Assembly: GCA_038400315.1 (NCBI GenBank)
Contig: CP151667.1
Coordinates: 2,119,174 to 2,183,173, forward strand
Direction of reading: 5' to 3'
Length of the DNA stretch: 64,000 nt
Source: Isosphaeraceae bacterium EP7
GTDB lineage: Bacteria > Planctomycetota > Planctomycetia > Isosphaerales > Isosphaeraceae
The position numbers and the translations under genes are program-made. Shown one piece after another: positions 26,386-35,092 of the stretch. The first letter of the stretch is position 1, and the number at the start of each line of letters is the position of its first letter. Below the pieces are notes generated by a model, which searched no databases, was not told the origin of the DNA, and was given only the letters and a program-made list of their open reading frames with translations.

Positions 26386-27336
26386 CTAGGACGGATAGAA
26401 CGAGCGGACGAGCACGTCGGACTCGACCCGGCCGAAGGAATGCACGAGGCCCGTCTCCAGGTTGTGGAAGGCGACCTCGGCCGGGCTGAACAGGTGGGGA
26501 TCAACCTTGTAGAAGTCGTTGTTGTAGCGGGCGAAGATCGCCGAGAACGGCTCCCCATGGTCGGTCGAGGAGCACGAGGGAACCTTGGACCCGACCTCGA
26601 TGAGGCTGGCATCGTCGCCGACGACGTAGAGGACGACCCGGGCACCGTATAGGATCGCGTCGTTGGTCCGGCCGATGGCGGCGAGGTCGTGCTTTGCGAC
26701 CGGGGGCAGGGGGACCACTCCGTGCGCCGAGATGATCCGGCTGATGTCGAAATGCAGGGTATGGAGCTTGTGCAGGGCGGTCTCGATGGCCCGAGCCACG
26801 ATCTGGACACCCCCGGCCAGGCTCGCGGTGGGCGCCGCCAGCAGCGTGACGCAGGAGGGAGGCACCCCGCAGGCCGTCGCGATCGAGGCGATCACCGCGT
26901 GCGTCGGCGGCTTCCGACCTTCGAGCACACCGACGACGCAGGAGGCGTCCTCGGGGCCCAGGTGGAGGTCCTTGAAAATCGGCTCGCGGGCCGCGGCCAG
27001 CCGCATCGGGCCGGAACCCATCGCGAAGAACCCGGGCTCGTCGATCGCCCAGCCGGCGTACTGACTGGCCAGGCAGGCGAACACGGGATGGTCGGTCACC
27101 ACCTGCACATGGGGGCAGGGCCTTCCGCCGACTTCGCCGGGGACGATCGTGACCTCGGCGAGCCCTGACATGCAAATTCGGGCCAGTTCGAGGCCGGCAA
27201 GCAGGCCGCCGGGCGCCTGGATGCCGCAGTCGATGAAGCGGCCCCCCTTTTCGATCGGCACGGCGCGCACTCGCCGCTCCTCGGCGCACGCCAGGAATGC
27301 CTCGACAAGGGTCGACGCCCGTGCATTCAAGTCCAT
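26386..27336 (-). CDS. mch: Methenyl-tetrahydromethanopterin cyclohydrolase
   Basis: A 316-residue cytosolic enzyme that interconverts 5,10-methenyl-H4MPT and 5-formyl-H4MPT. Family features are GGRFIDCGIQAPGGL, VQVVTDHPVFACLASQYAGW, FFAMGSGPMRLAA and the C-terminal VHSFGRVESDVLVRSFYPS. Length agrees with characterised Mch (about 310-325). Either ATG, 27336 (MDLNAR) or 27345 (MPDMDL), is possible; the first has GGAG at a wide spacing and the second has it too close. It lies about 31 bases after the fhcC stop, within the C1 operon. Confidence 0.95.
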   Translation of the reverse strand: MDLNARASTLVEAFLACAEERRVRAVPIEKGGRFIDCGIQAPGGLLAGLELARICMSGLAEVTIVPGEVGGRPCPHVQVVTDHPVFACLASQYAGWAIDEPGFFAMGSGPMRLAAAREPIFKDLHLGPEDASCVVGVLEGRKPPTHAVIASIATACGVPPSCVTLLAAPTASLAGGVQIVARAIETALHKLHTLHFDISRIISAHGVVPLPPVAKHDLAAIGRTNDAILYGARVVLYVVGDDASLIEVGSKVPSCSSTDHGEPFSAIFARYNNDFYKVDPHLFSPAEVAFHNLETGLVHSFGRVESDVLVRSFYPS

Positions 27337-27367
27337 GTCCGGCATCGCTCCACGGGGCCCACCCACC

Positions 27368-28216
27368 TCAGACTTGAATCATCGCCGGGCTCAGTTCGTC
27401 GGCGACCAGGATCTCGCCCTGGCCCCCCTCCGTCAGATCGCCATTGTAACGGGCAAACGTCGTGGCGAAAGCGTCCAGGGCGACCGGAAACCGCAGTCCA
27501 TCGAGCAGTTTCCGATAAATCGCCAGGAACGGCGGCTGGAACCGGCCGCTGAACGCGAAGGTCGGCAAAACCCGGACGCCAGCGGAGCCCGTCCCGAAGA
27601 GTGCAATCGTCCCCCGCTTCATCCCCGCACCCGGTCGCGGCCCGACCGGACCGAAGGCGAAGATCGAGCCCGCGACCATGGCGCGGCCCAGGTCGGCCCC
27701 GACCCCCGCTCCCAACGCGATCAGGCCACGCCGCATCCGCAGCCCGGCGTCTGCACCGGTCGTTCCGTGCACCAGGACCGTGCCATCGCGCATCCCCAGC
27801 CGGCTGCCGGGAAGGGCCGCGGCCAGGCCCTCGCCGGCGTTCGCAAGGACCCGGAGCACCCCCCCGCGCATCTCCGCCGCCGCCCAGTCACCGACCGAGC
27901 CCTCGACGGAGATCGATCCCCCAAGCATCCCGGCGCCCAGCAAGGCCCCGGCGTCGCCTCGAACGATCAGCGAGCCGGATGTCATCCCGCGGCCGATGCC
28001 GACGACTCGGGACAGGTCGCCTTCGAGGATGATCTGCCCGTCGCGACCGTCTCCATCAATGCGAAAGAGGTCGCCGAGAGGAATCGGCATCCTCCCGACT
28101 CGCGAGGGGATCAGCGCCGCTTCGAGGGGGCCAATCGCAGAGAGCCGATCGGGACTGAGCATCTCGCCGGCCACGGGCAGCGTCGTCGCGTCGCGCCAGG
28201 TGAGGGTGAGGGGCAT
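27368..28216 (-). CDS. fhcC: Formyltransferase/hydrolase complex subunit C (formylmethanofuran dehydrogenase C family)
   Basis: A 282-residue subunit with the glycine-rich right-handed beta-helix repeats of FmdC/FwdC/GltB C-terminal domains: GIGRGMTSGSLIVRGDAG, LLGAGMLGGSISVEGSVG, AEMRGGVLRVLANAGEG and GMKRGTIALFG. In bacteria FhcABCD transfers the formyl group from H4MPT to methanofuran analogue and hydrolyses it to formate; FhcC is the structural C subunit. The ATG at 28216 was chosen (MPLTLTW). It is the first gene of the fhcC-mch run. A weak -10-like TATGAT lies on the minus strand at 28309-28314 without a good -35. FhcABD lie 4.2 kb away, beyond a sigma factor/kinase pair. Confidence 0.93.
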   Translation of the reverse strand: MPLTLTWRDATTLPVAGEMLSPDRLSAIGPLEAALIPSRVGRMPIPLGDLFRIDGDGRDGQIILEGDLSRVVGIGRGMTSGSLIVRGDAGALLGAGMLGGSISVEGSVGDWAAAEMRGGVLRVLANAGEGLAAALPGSRLGMRDGTVLVHGTTGADAGLRMRRGLIALGAGVGADLGRAMVAGSIFAFGPVGPRPGAGMKRGTIALFGTGSAGVRVLPTFAFSGRFQPPFLAIYRKLLDGLRFPVALDAFATTFARYNGDLTEGGQGEILVADELSPAMIQV

Positions 28217-28375
28217 GAATGGGCGCCAGGGGGCCTGCGAGGTCGTCGTCCGCCCCACGCGAGGCCGGCGCCGTCGGCCCTCGAGCCGTGATTCCGAGGG
28301 ACCGGCCCATCATAGCGGGCCGGGCGGGGACACGCCTCAGTGCCCCGAGGATTCGAGGTTGGCTCCGGCCGGCGA

Positions 28376-31300
28376 TCAGGGGCTCAGAGGAAGTTTGCCA
28401 AACTTCCAGATCCGGATCCCCCCCTTATGGTCGGCCGACGCGAAAGCCTTCCCGTCGGCCGAGAGGGCCAGGTCATTCAAGCGGGTGCCGTGATCGCCCA
28501 GGCTGATGAGCTCCTGCTGAGCGACCACGTCCCAGAAGCGGAGCTTGCCGTCATGCCCGGCGGTCGCCACTGTCTCGCCGTCGGGAAGATACACGACCGC
28601 CTCGATCCCCTCCCCGCAGACACCGATATCCCGCCCCTCGGAGCCGTCGAGCTTGTACAGCCTTAGGTGTCCGTCTTTGCCGCCGACGGCGAGGGTCTTG
28701 CCGTCCGGAGAAAAGGCGAGCGTCCAGATCTCGTCGTATCCAACCTCGAAGGACGAGATGAGCTCCAGGGTCCGTGCGTCCCAGACGCGGATCTGGCGGT
28801 CCCCGCCCCCGCTGACGAATCGATCTCCCGCGGGGTTAAATTTCAGAGTGTGGAGGCCTGCCGTACTCGTACTCGCAGCGAGCTTTGCGAGCAGGCGACC
28901 GTTGGACGGGTCCCAGGCGCGGATGGAGCCGTCGAACCCGCCGGCGACGAGCAGGCGGCCGTCGGGTCGATACGCGATCGCCCGCGGGTGATACAGATGT
29001 CCAAGCATCTTGGGCGGGGCCTTACCGAGCTTCTTCAGATCCCAGAGAAGGATATTACTTTCGTAGTCGCCCGTGGCGACGTGCCGCCCGTCGGGGGAGG
29101 AGCAGACGACCGAGATCAACGCCCCCGTGCGCTGCGATCGGCCCACCTCCAAACCGGTCTTCGCGTCCCAGATTCGGATCAGATTGTCGTCCCCCACCGA
29201 AACCAGTCTTTTGCTATTGGGGAGCCAGGAGAGCGACCAGGCTTCGGCATCATGGCCGGTAGGCACGACAGGGTTGGGAGAAGGGTTCAATCGCCGGATC
29301 GCGACATGATGATCGCCGCCGCCGGTGATCCAGGATCTCCCGTTGGGCGTGAATGCAGTCCCCCAGACAGACCCACGGATATCGTGGATCGCCGTGTCGA
29401 GGATCGTCCCGGTCGTGGCGTCAATCAGATACGCCTCCTTGATCGACGTCCCGACCGAAATGCTTGCGGAGTCGGGCGAGAAGGTCATCGTCAGCGGCCT
29501 GCTCCCTTCAGGGATCTTGACGGTCAGGCGAGCCGCACCCGTCGCCGTGTCATGGATCACGATCCGGCTGAGATCCCGGCCCAACGCGAGGGCGAGTGAG
29601 CGGCCATTTCTGGAAACAGCGGCCACCGTGCAGGCACCTTTCGCCTCGGGCCCCAGTTTAAGCCAGGCTAGCCCACTGTTCACGTCGATAAGTCGCCCGC
29701 CGCGATCGTTGACCTCGATCGCGGTCAGGCCCCGGCCCGGTAGGTTGACGATCTGATCGACGTTTGTCAGGCCGGTCTCGACCCGCCGCAGCACGCCCGA
29801 CCTGGCGTCGAAGAGGGCGTGTTTGCCCCACTGCTGGGGCGTACCCCCCGTGACCGCGAGGAACTTCCCCGCGGAGTCAAAGGTAACGCTGCGGAGCAGG
29901 TTGAAATCGAGGTCGAAGCTCGAGAGCGGGCGATCCGATCGGCGAGCATTCCAGAGGGAGACCCTGCCGGGCTGCCCGACGTGACCGGTCTCGCAGACGG
30001 CGAGCGTCTCCCGATCGGGCGAGAAGGCTAACGCGGTGACTTCGCTCGGCTTTTTACGAGCCTGGATCCGCGCCAGCGGCGGCCGTCTGGGCTGCGTCGG
30101 ATCCCAGATCGTCACCCACGCTGGCGCGTACTGGTCGGCCCATCCCGTGGCCAGGAGCCGGCCGTCTGCGGAAATAGACATCGCGGTGACGCCCCCCATG
30201 CGCGAGGGGAGGAAGGCGACGTCGGTGTAACAGAGGTTGTTCATCAGCCGCCAGGCGAGGCCCCTCACGTCTCGTTCGCCGGCGGCAGGCGTCTCCTGGG
30301 CCAGGAGCGCCTGCGCCTCGGGGATCCGGCCGGCCTCTCGCTCGCGGGCGACGGCCGTGAGGCGAGCTGAATGCAGGGCCCGGCGATTGAGCCAGGACTG
30401 GGCCTCGGCCGCCTCTCGATTCCGCTCCGCCTCGACCGCGTTGGCGCGTTCTCGCACCGCCGAGGCCCAGAGCGAGGCGTTGGACCAGGCCAGGCCGGCC
30501 CAGATTCCCGCCGAGGCCAGCAGCAAGGCTGCGGCCAGGCCCCCGACCGCCGGTCTCTTCTTCAACCAGCGATAGGTGGTCCACCAGCGAGACGGGGCGC
30601 GCGCGAGGATCGGCTGATCCGCTTCGAAACGACGGAGGTCGGCCGCCAGGTCGCCGGCCGAGGCATAGCGCGAGCTCGGGGACTTGGCCAGGCAATTCTG
30701 CACGATCGTCTGCAAGTCGAGGGAGAGACCCGGGCGGAGCCGGCAGGGGTCGATCGCGTCATCCTGGATGACCTGGCGGATCGTCTCGTGCGGCGAATCC
30801 CCGCGGAACGGGACGCGGCCCGTCAGCATCTGATAGAGGATGATGCCCAGCGAGTAGACATCGGCCATCCGGCCGATCTCCGACGGTCTGCCCAAGGCCT
30901 GCTCGGGTGACATATACGGATAGGAGCCGATCGGATGGCCGCTGATCGTGTCATCCCCGACTTCGTAGAGGATCTTGGCCAGTCCGAAATCGACAATCTT
31001 GGCCGTCAGTCGCGGCTCGTCACCGGGCAGCTCCTCCACATCGTCATGGAGTAGGATGTTAGCGGGCTTCAGGTCCCGGTGCAGCACGTCATGGTCGTGC
31101 GCGTGCTGGACGGCCTCGGCCACGTCGGCGATCAGCGCCACGGCCGTGCCGATCGGCACAGGCTCGGTCCTGCCGTGCAGCCATTCGGCCAGGTTCATCC
31201 CTTCGATGTAGGCCGAGGCGATGTACGCAACGGGCCCGACCTCGCCTGCCTCATAGATCCGCACGATCCCGGCGTGGTCGAGGCTCGCCGCGGCGCGGGC

Positions 31301-31717
31301 CTCCCTCAGGAATCGCCTGCGCGAGTCGTCCTTGGCGAGCATATCGGCACGGGGCAGCTTCAGGGCCACGTAACGGTCGAGGACCGGATCCCTGGCCAGG
31401 AAGACCACGCCGAATCCCCCGCGTCCCAACTCACGCAGCACCCGAAAGCGGCCGAACCGACCCGGCGTGGATCGCACGTCGGACTCACCGCTCGTCATGG
31501 CCCAGACGCCGGTCCTGGGCAGCAGTTCCTCGACCACGCGCAGGAGGTTGCGGGCACGACCCAACTCCGGGTCATCATCAACTTCCTCTAGCGGAGATAC
31601 CCCCGCGGCCAGAGCGTCATCGAACTCCGCCAGCCGGCCGATGAACGGGGTCTCGGATGCCGGATCGGCCTTCCCGGGGGGGCGCCCGAAATTCGACGAT
31701 CGATCAGGTGGGCTCAT
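28376..31717 (-). CDS. Ser/Thr protein kinase with C-terminal WD40 propeller
   Basis: A 1113-residue protein. The kinase domain has GRGGFGVVFLA, the ALKLP lysine, HRDLKPANILLHD and DFGLA, all intact. One transmembrane helix lies after the kinase (GLAAALLLASAGIWAGLAW), then a coiled, Arg/Ala/Glu-rich segment. About a dozen WD40 repeats follow to the end, for example FSPDGKTLAVGGKDGHLRLY and LPDGETVATAGHDGKLRFW. The repeats would lie across the membrane as a sensing or protein-binding propeller. The ATG at 31717 overlaps the end of the ECF sigma gene by 14 bases, so the two are a unit. It separates fhcC from fhcD. Whether it regulates C1 genes is unknown. Confidence 0.93.
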   Translation of the reverse strand: MSPPDRSSNFGRPPGKADPASETPFIGRLAEFDDALAAGVSPLEEVDDDPELGRARNLLRVVEELLPRTGVWAMTSGESDVRSTPGRFGRFRVLRELGRGGFGVVFLARDPVLDRYVALKLPRADMLAKDDSRRRFLREARAAASLDHAGIVRIYEAGEVGPVAYIASAYIEGMNLAEWLHGRTEPVPIGTAVALIADVAEAVQHAHDHDVLHRDLKPANILLHDDVEELPGDEPRLTAKIVDFGLAKILYEVGDDTISGHPIGSYPYMSPEQALGRPSEIGRMADVYSLGIILYQMLTGRVPFRGDSPHETIRQVIQDDAIDPCRLRPGLSLDLQTIVQNCLAKSPSSRYASAGDLAADLRRFEADQPILARAPSRWWTTYRWLKKRPAVGGLAAALLLASAGIWAGLAWSNASLWASAVRERANAVEAERNREAAEAQSWLNRRALHSARLTAVAREREAGRIPEAQALLAQETPAAGERDVRGLAWRLMNNLCYTDVAFLPSRMGGVTAMSISADGRLLATGWADQYAPAWVTIWDPTQPRRPPLARIQARKKPSEVTALAFSPDRETLAVCETGHVGQPGRVSLWNARRSDRPLSSFDLDFNLLRSVTFDSAGKFLAVTGGTPQQWGKHALFDARSGVLRRVETGLTNVDQIVNLPGRGLTAIEVNDRGGRLIDVNSGLAWLKLGPEAKGACTVAAVSRNGRSLALALGRDLSRIVIHDTATGAARLTVKIPEGSRPLTMTFSPDSASISVGTSIKEAYLIDATTGTILDTAIHDIRGSVWGTAFTPNGRSWITGGGDHHVAIRRLNPSPNPVVPTGHDAEAWSLSWLPNSKRLVSVGDDNLIRIWDAKTGLEVGRSQRTGALISVVCSSPDGRHVATGDYESNILLWDLKKLGKAPPKMLGHLYHPRAIAYRPDGRLLVAGGFDGSIRAWDPSNGRLLAKLAASTSTAGLHTLKFNPAGDRFVSGGGDRQIRVWDARTLELISSFEVGYDEIWTLAFSPDGKTLAVGGKDGHLRLYKLDGSEGRDIGVCGEGIEAVVYLPDGETVATAGHDGKLRFWDVVAQQELISLGDHGTRLNDLALSADGKAFASADHKGGIRIWKFGKLPLSP

Positions 31718-32321
31718 CAAAGAACGGCTCCAGGTCACCGCGCAGCTTGGCGATCGCTCTCGCCCAGGCCTTCCGACCGCCGTCGGCGCCGATCCCGAGC
31801 CGTCGTCCGATGACCTCGAAGCTGCAACCTTCCTCATGCCGCCAGCTGAAGACCTCGCGGTCGCGCGGGTTCAACTTGTCGATGGCCGCTAGCAGCGCCC
31901 GCCTCAACTCGCTTCGCGAAGCCACATCCTGCGGGGTCGTCGAGGTCGCCACCGGGTCGTAAGCCCCACCCGGCTCGTATCGAACTTCGCGGTACAGGTT
32001 CTGCTTCTGAAGGGCGTAGTAGCTGCGGCGGAAATTCCTCAGCTTGTTGAAGAGGACCCGCCTCAGCCATGCTTGCAACTGGGCAGGCGACTCGCACCGG
32101 ACCGCGACCAGCTTCCGCTGGGCGAGCATCATCGTTTCCTGGACCAGGTCGGAGGCCCCTTCCTTGGCTCGCAGGCTCGGGCTGATTTGACGATTGGCGA
32201 TCAGCGTCAGATATTGCCGACACGCCTCGACGGCCGACCATTCCAGCTCCTCGACGACGGGAGACTTCGAACGGTCGTCCACAGTCATCTCGATCTCGGA
32301 GCGTCGCATGCGTGTCGGCAT
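31704..32321 (-). CDS. ECF-type RNA polymerase sigma factor, kinase-linked
   Basis: A 205-residue sigma-70 family factor of the planctomycete ECF/STPK group. Region 2 reads EGASDLVQETMMLAQRKL, with RRVLFNKLRNFRRSY after it; region 4 is in LNPRDREVFSWRHEEGCSFEVIG. No anti-sigma factor is adjacent; the next, overlapping gene is a transmembrane kinase with WD40 repeats. The ATG at 32321 has GGAG seven bases upstream; ATGs at 32309 and 32288 are alternatives. It is on the same strand as the fhc genes but is followed and preceded by C1 genes, so its target may include them. Confidence 0.87.
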   Translation of the reverse strand: MPTRMRRSEIEMTVDDRSKSPVVEELEWSAVEACRQYLTLIANRQISPSLRAKEGASDLVQETMMLAQRKLVAVRCESPAQLQAWLRRVLFNKLRNFRRSYYALQKQNLYREVRYEPGGAYDPVATSTTPQDVASRSELRRALLAAIDKLNPRDREVFSWRHEEGCSFEVIGRRLGIGADGGRKAWARAIAKLRGDLEPFFDEPT

Positions 32322-32456
32322 CGAGGAGCTCCACGACACATTATGGACCAGCATCCACTATGCGACTCCTCAACTCGCCGATCAAGAGCCGAAGTCGCCT
32401 CATGGTTCGAGCGTTGCGTTCCGGCAACATTTGTTGGCCTGTCACGTCATTGATAT

Positions 32457-33362
32457 TCAAAATTTAGCTAAAACATCATGCAGGCGGAGATGGTGTGGAC
32501 CAAGCTTGCCGCCATAGTTCCCCGAGGTCACGCGCAAGATGCCAGGCAGGCAGGCGGCACGGACCCCGACGGCCGTGGCTCGACCGACTGCGTCCAGGTC
32601 CAAACCGTCGATGACGATCTCGTAGGCCGCCCCAGCCGCATCGGGCAGTTCCGATGTGACCAACCCCCGCAAGGTCGGCGAGAAGGCGGCATTGCTGCTG
32701 GCCCTCAGTCCTTTGTACTTACTCCCGACCTTCGAGCCCGACCGCGCAATTCCCCCAGGGAACGGCAGGATCATGCCGCCGCCAATCCGGCCAATGGCCT
32801 CGACGGCAGCCTCGGCCGCGGCAAGGGTCGTCGGGCCGTCCACTCCGGCGATGATCAGGTTGCCGCCGGCCACACCCTTCACGGTGCCGAACAGGTCCTC
32901 GCAGGTGAACTCCCCGTCCATCACCGGGATCCGCCAGAACCTCCGGCCGTCGGGCAGGCGTTTGGAGATCTGCCAGCCGTCGCCGAAATATCGGAGTGCC
33001 CCCCCCACCTTGATCGACTTGTCGGTCAGGGCAAGGCCGTTGTAGCAAGCGCTGGTCGGGCAGGTCATCACACACTGCCCCACCCGGTTGATCATCGCCT
33101 TTTCCAGGGCATCCCGGCTGAACCCGAAGAGCAAGACCGAAACCCCGGGGCGGCCGTCGGGCGTCTCGGCTTCGTCCATCATGCGCTCGACGCCCGCCTC
33201 GGCGTCGCAGCCGATGACGCTCGTACCGTAGCCGGTCATCACCCGCGCAGCGGTGGCCGCCCATCTCGGGGTGTCCGCCGTCAGGATGGCGCGGGCCGCC
33301 GTCATCGGGAAGGCCTCGGCGAAGGTGTCGACGATCTCGACTCCGTCGATACTCAGGCTCAT
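32457..33362 (-). CDS. fhcD: Formylmethanofuran:tetrahydromethanopterin formyltransferase (Fhc subunit D)
   Basis: A 301-residue formyltransferase of the Ftr family, moving the formyl group between H4MPT and the methanofuran-type carrier. Typical segments are IVDTFAEAFPMTAARAILTA, GQCVMTCPTSACYNGL, GALRYFGDGWQISK and MDGEFTCEDLFGTVKGVAGGN. Length fits the family (about 297-312). Its ATG at 33362 overlaps the fhcA stop (ATGA), a sign of translational coupling. It forms the end of the fhcB-fhcA-fhcD operon; an intergenic gap of about 135 bases and the sigma factor/kinase pair come after. Confidence 0.95.
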   Translation of the reverse strand: MSLSIDGVEIVDTFAEAFPMTAARAILTADTPRWAATAARVMTGYGTSVIGCDAEAGVERMMDEAETPDGRPGVSVLLFGFSRDALEKAMINRVGQCVMTCPTSACYNGLALTDKSIKVGGALRYFGDGWQISKRLPDGRRFWRIPVMDGEFTCEDLFGTVKGVAGGNLIIAGVDGPTTLAAAEAAVEAIGRIGGGMILPFPGGIARSGSKVGSKYKGLRASSNAAFSPTLRGLVTSELPDAAGAAYEIVIDGLDLDAVGRATAVGVRAACLPGILRVTSGNYGGKLGPHHLRLHDVLAKF

Positions 33363-35023
33363 CTCGGTCCCCCCGTCTCGCGCGTCAGTGCCCGAGCGTT
33401 GGGCAACTCGTCGTCGGCAAGCGGGTAGTTGGCGAAGGACATCGAGTAGTGCTCTCGAAACCAATCGCCGATCGGCCCGACCTCGGCCTCGTCGTAACCA
33501 GGGGCCGCGTGCAGGGTCTGCCCCGTCGGTACGTCGCGCAGAGCTCCATCGTCCAGAACGACGCGTCCTGCCTTGATCAGGTAACGCGGCAGGCTGAACA
33601 TCCGCCGCTTGTCGACATCGGGCCTGTAGATGGTCACGTCGCCGTCGGCCCCGGGACCCAGGTGCCCCTTGCGGTCCAGGCCAAGGAGCCTGGCCGGCCC
33701 GGCCCTGGTGATGATCGCGATTTCCGAGAGGCTGTACTCGCGGCTCAGCTCCCCCAGCCCGCAGCGGTCCCGGACCGACGCGGGCAGGCGGTCGAGCATC
33801 TCCGTGCGGAGTCCTCGGTCCATCAGCAGCGCGATCACCTGGGGATAGGCCAGGAACGACCCTCCGTTGGGGTGATCGGTGCTCATCACCACCCTCCAGG
33901 GATCATCGACCCGCAGATACCACTCCAGGCCGATCGCCCACTGGAGGGCATGGACGGCGTTCGTGTCCTCGTAGGTGATCGGCACCACGCCGCAGCCCGT
34001 CTCCATCTCCACGTCGGAGGAGTACCACTTTCGGCCGGTCAGCTCGTGGAGGAACTGCCCGACGGCGCCATCCGCCGTCATGCTGGTCGTCTCGCCGAAG
34101 ACCAACTGGCCCACGTCGACGCTCACCCCCTCATGGGTGTTCACCCAGTCGGCCAGTTCCGGCACCCCCGACCCGAACTTGTTGAGGTCGCCCGGCTCGC
34201 CCGAATAACTGTGGAACTGGATGTGAGCGAAGTGGGCCCGCAGGCCATCCATCGCCTTCAAGGTCTCCAGGGTGATCCCGGCGTTGCCCGGCACCCCCAG
34301 GTTCAGGCCATGCAAGTGCAGCGGATGCGGCAGCCCGAGCTCGGTCGAGGCCCGCGCGATCTCGGTCAGGATCTGCCTGGGACTGACGCCGAAGCCGTCG
34401 ACCGTATCATCCAGGCCGGCCAGCGTCCCTTTGCCCTGCTTCCAGGTCTCGACTCCGCCCGGATTGACCACCTTCAGGCCATACCCTCGAGTCGCGCCCA
34501 GTACCCAGGCCAGATAATCCTTCAACCGGCCCCGGGCCCCCTCGCGGATCCGGTCCATCGCGTAATGGTTGTTGCCCATCAGGATGAGCATCGCCTTGTC
34601 GATGACCGGCGTGTCATCCAGCTCCTGGTGCGCATGCCTCGCCCCCAGGGCTGGCACGGCGGCGTCCACGGCGGTCGCATAGCCAAGGCCAGCGTAGCGG
34701 TAGCCCGTCGTGAACGTGCTCGGCACGCTGCCCAGGGTGCCCGACCGCATCGACCCCGCCCGAGGTTCCGGCGCAACCCGAGCCTCCTCAGGGCGCATGA
34801 TGCGGGCAGCGTTGACTTTCGGGCCGGCGATGTGGCAATGCAGGTCGACCCCGGCGGGCATCACCGCATCACCCCTGGCATCGATCGTCAGGTCCGCACG
34901 GGCTCCCGGATCGTCGGGAGACGGCACCACCCGGCCGTCGACGATCCAGACATCCGCCACAATCCCGTCGACACCTCTGGCCGGGTCGTAGACCGTCCCG
35001 CCCTTGATCCGCAGAACGCCCAT
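33359..35023 (-). CDS. fhcA: Formyltransferase/hydrolase complex subunit A (amidohydrolase)
   Basis: A 554-residue amidohydrolase-superfamily subunit that hydrolyses formyl-methanofuran analogue to formate. The dinuclear metal site starts at GVDLHCHIAGPKVNAARI (His-x-His); FHSYSGEPGDLNKFG and the catalytic-Asp segment STDHPNGGSFLAYPQV follow. C-terminal segments match FwdA (ARLLGLDRKGHLGPGADGDV). The ATG at 35023 is chosen for its GGTGAG site; one at 35053 is also in frame. It lies 69 bases after the fhcB stop and overlaps fhcD by 4 bases. Confidence 0.95.
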   Translation of the reverse strand: MGVLRIKGGTVYDPARGVDGIVADVWIVDGRVVPSPDDPGARADLTIDARGDAVMPAGVDLHCHIAGPKVNAARIMRPEEARVAPEPRAGSMRSGTLGSVPSTFTTGYRYAGLGYATAVDAAVPALGARHAHQELDDTPVIDKAMLILMGNNHYAMDRIREGARGRLKDYLAWVLGATRGYGLKVVNPGGVETWKQGKGTLAGLDDTVDGFGVSPRQILTEIARASTELGLPHPLHLHGLNLGVPGNAGITLETLKAMDGLRAHFAHIQFHSYSGEPGDLNKFGSGVPELADWVNTHEGVSVDVGQLVFGETTSMTADGAVGQFLHELTGRKWYSSDVEMETGCGVVPITYEDTNAVHALQWAIGLEWYLRVDDPWRVVMSTDHPNGGSFLAYPQVIALLMDRGLRTEMLDRLPASVRDRCGLGELSREYSLSEIAIITRAGPARLLGLDRKGHLGPGADGDVTIYRPDVDKRRMFSLPRYLIKAGRVVLDDGALRDVPTGQTLHAAPGYDEAEVGPIGDWFREHYSMSFANYPLADDELPNARALTRETGGPR

Positions 35024-35092
35024 GCCCGGCTCACCCCCGCCAATCCAGTCCATCGCGCTGGCCACTCGACGAGTCGAAGCATACCCGACCCG

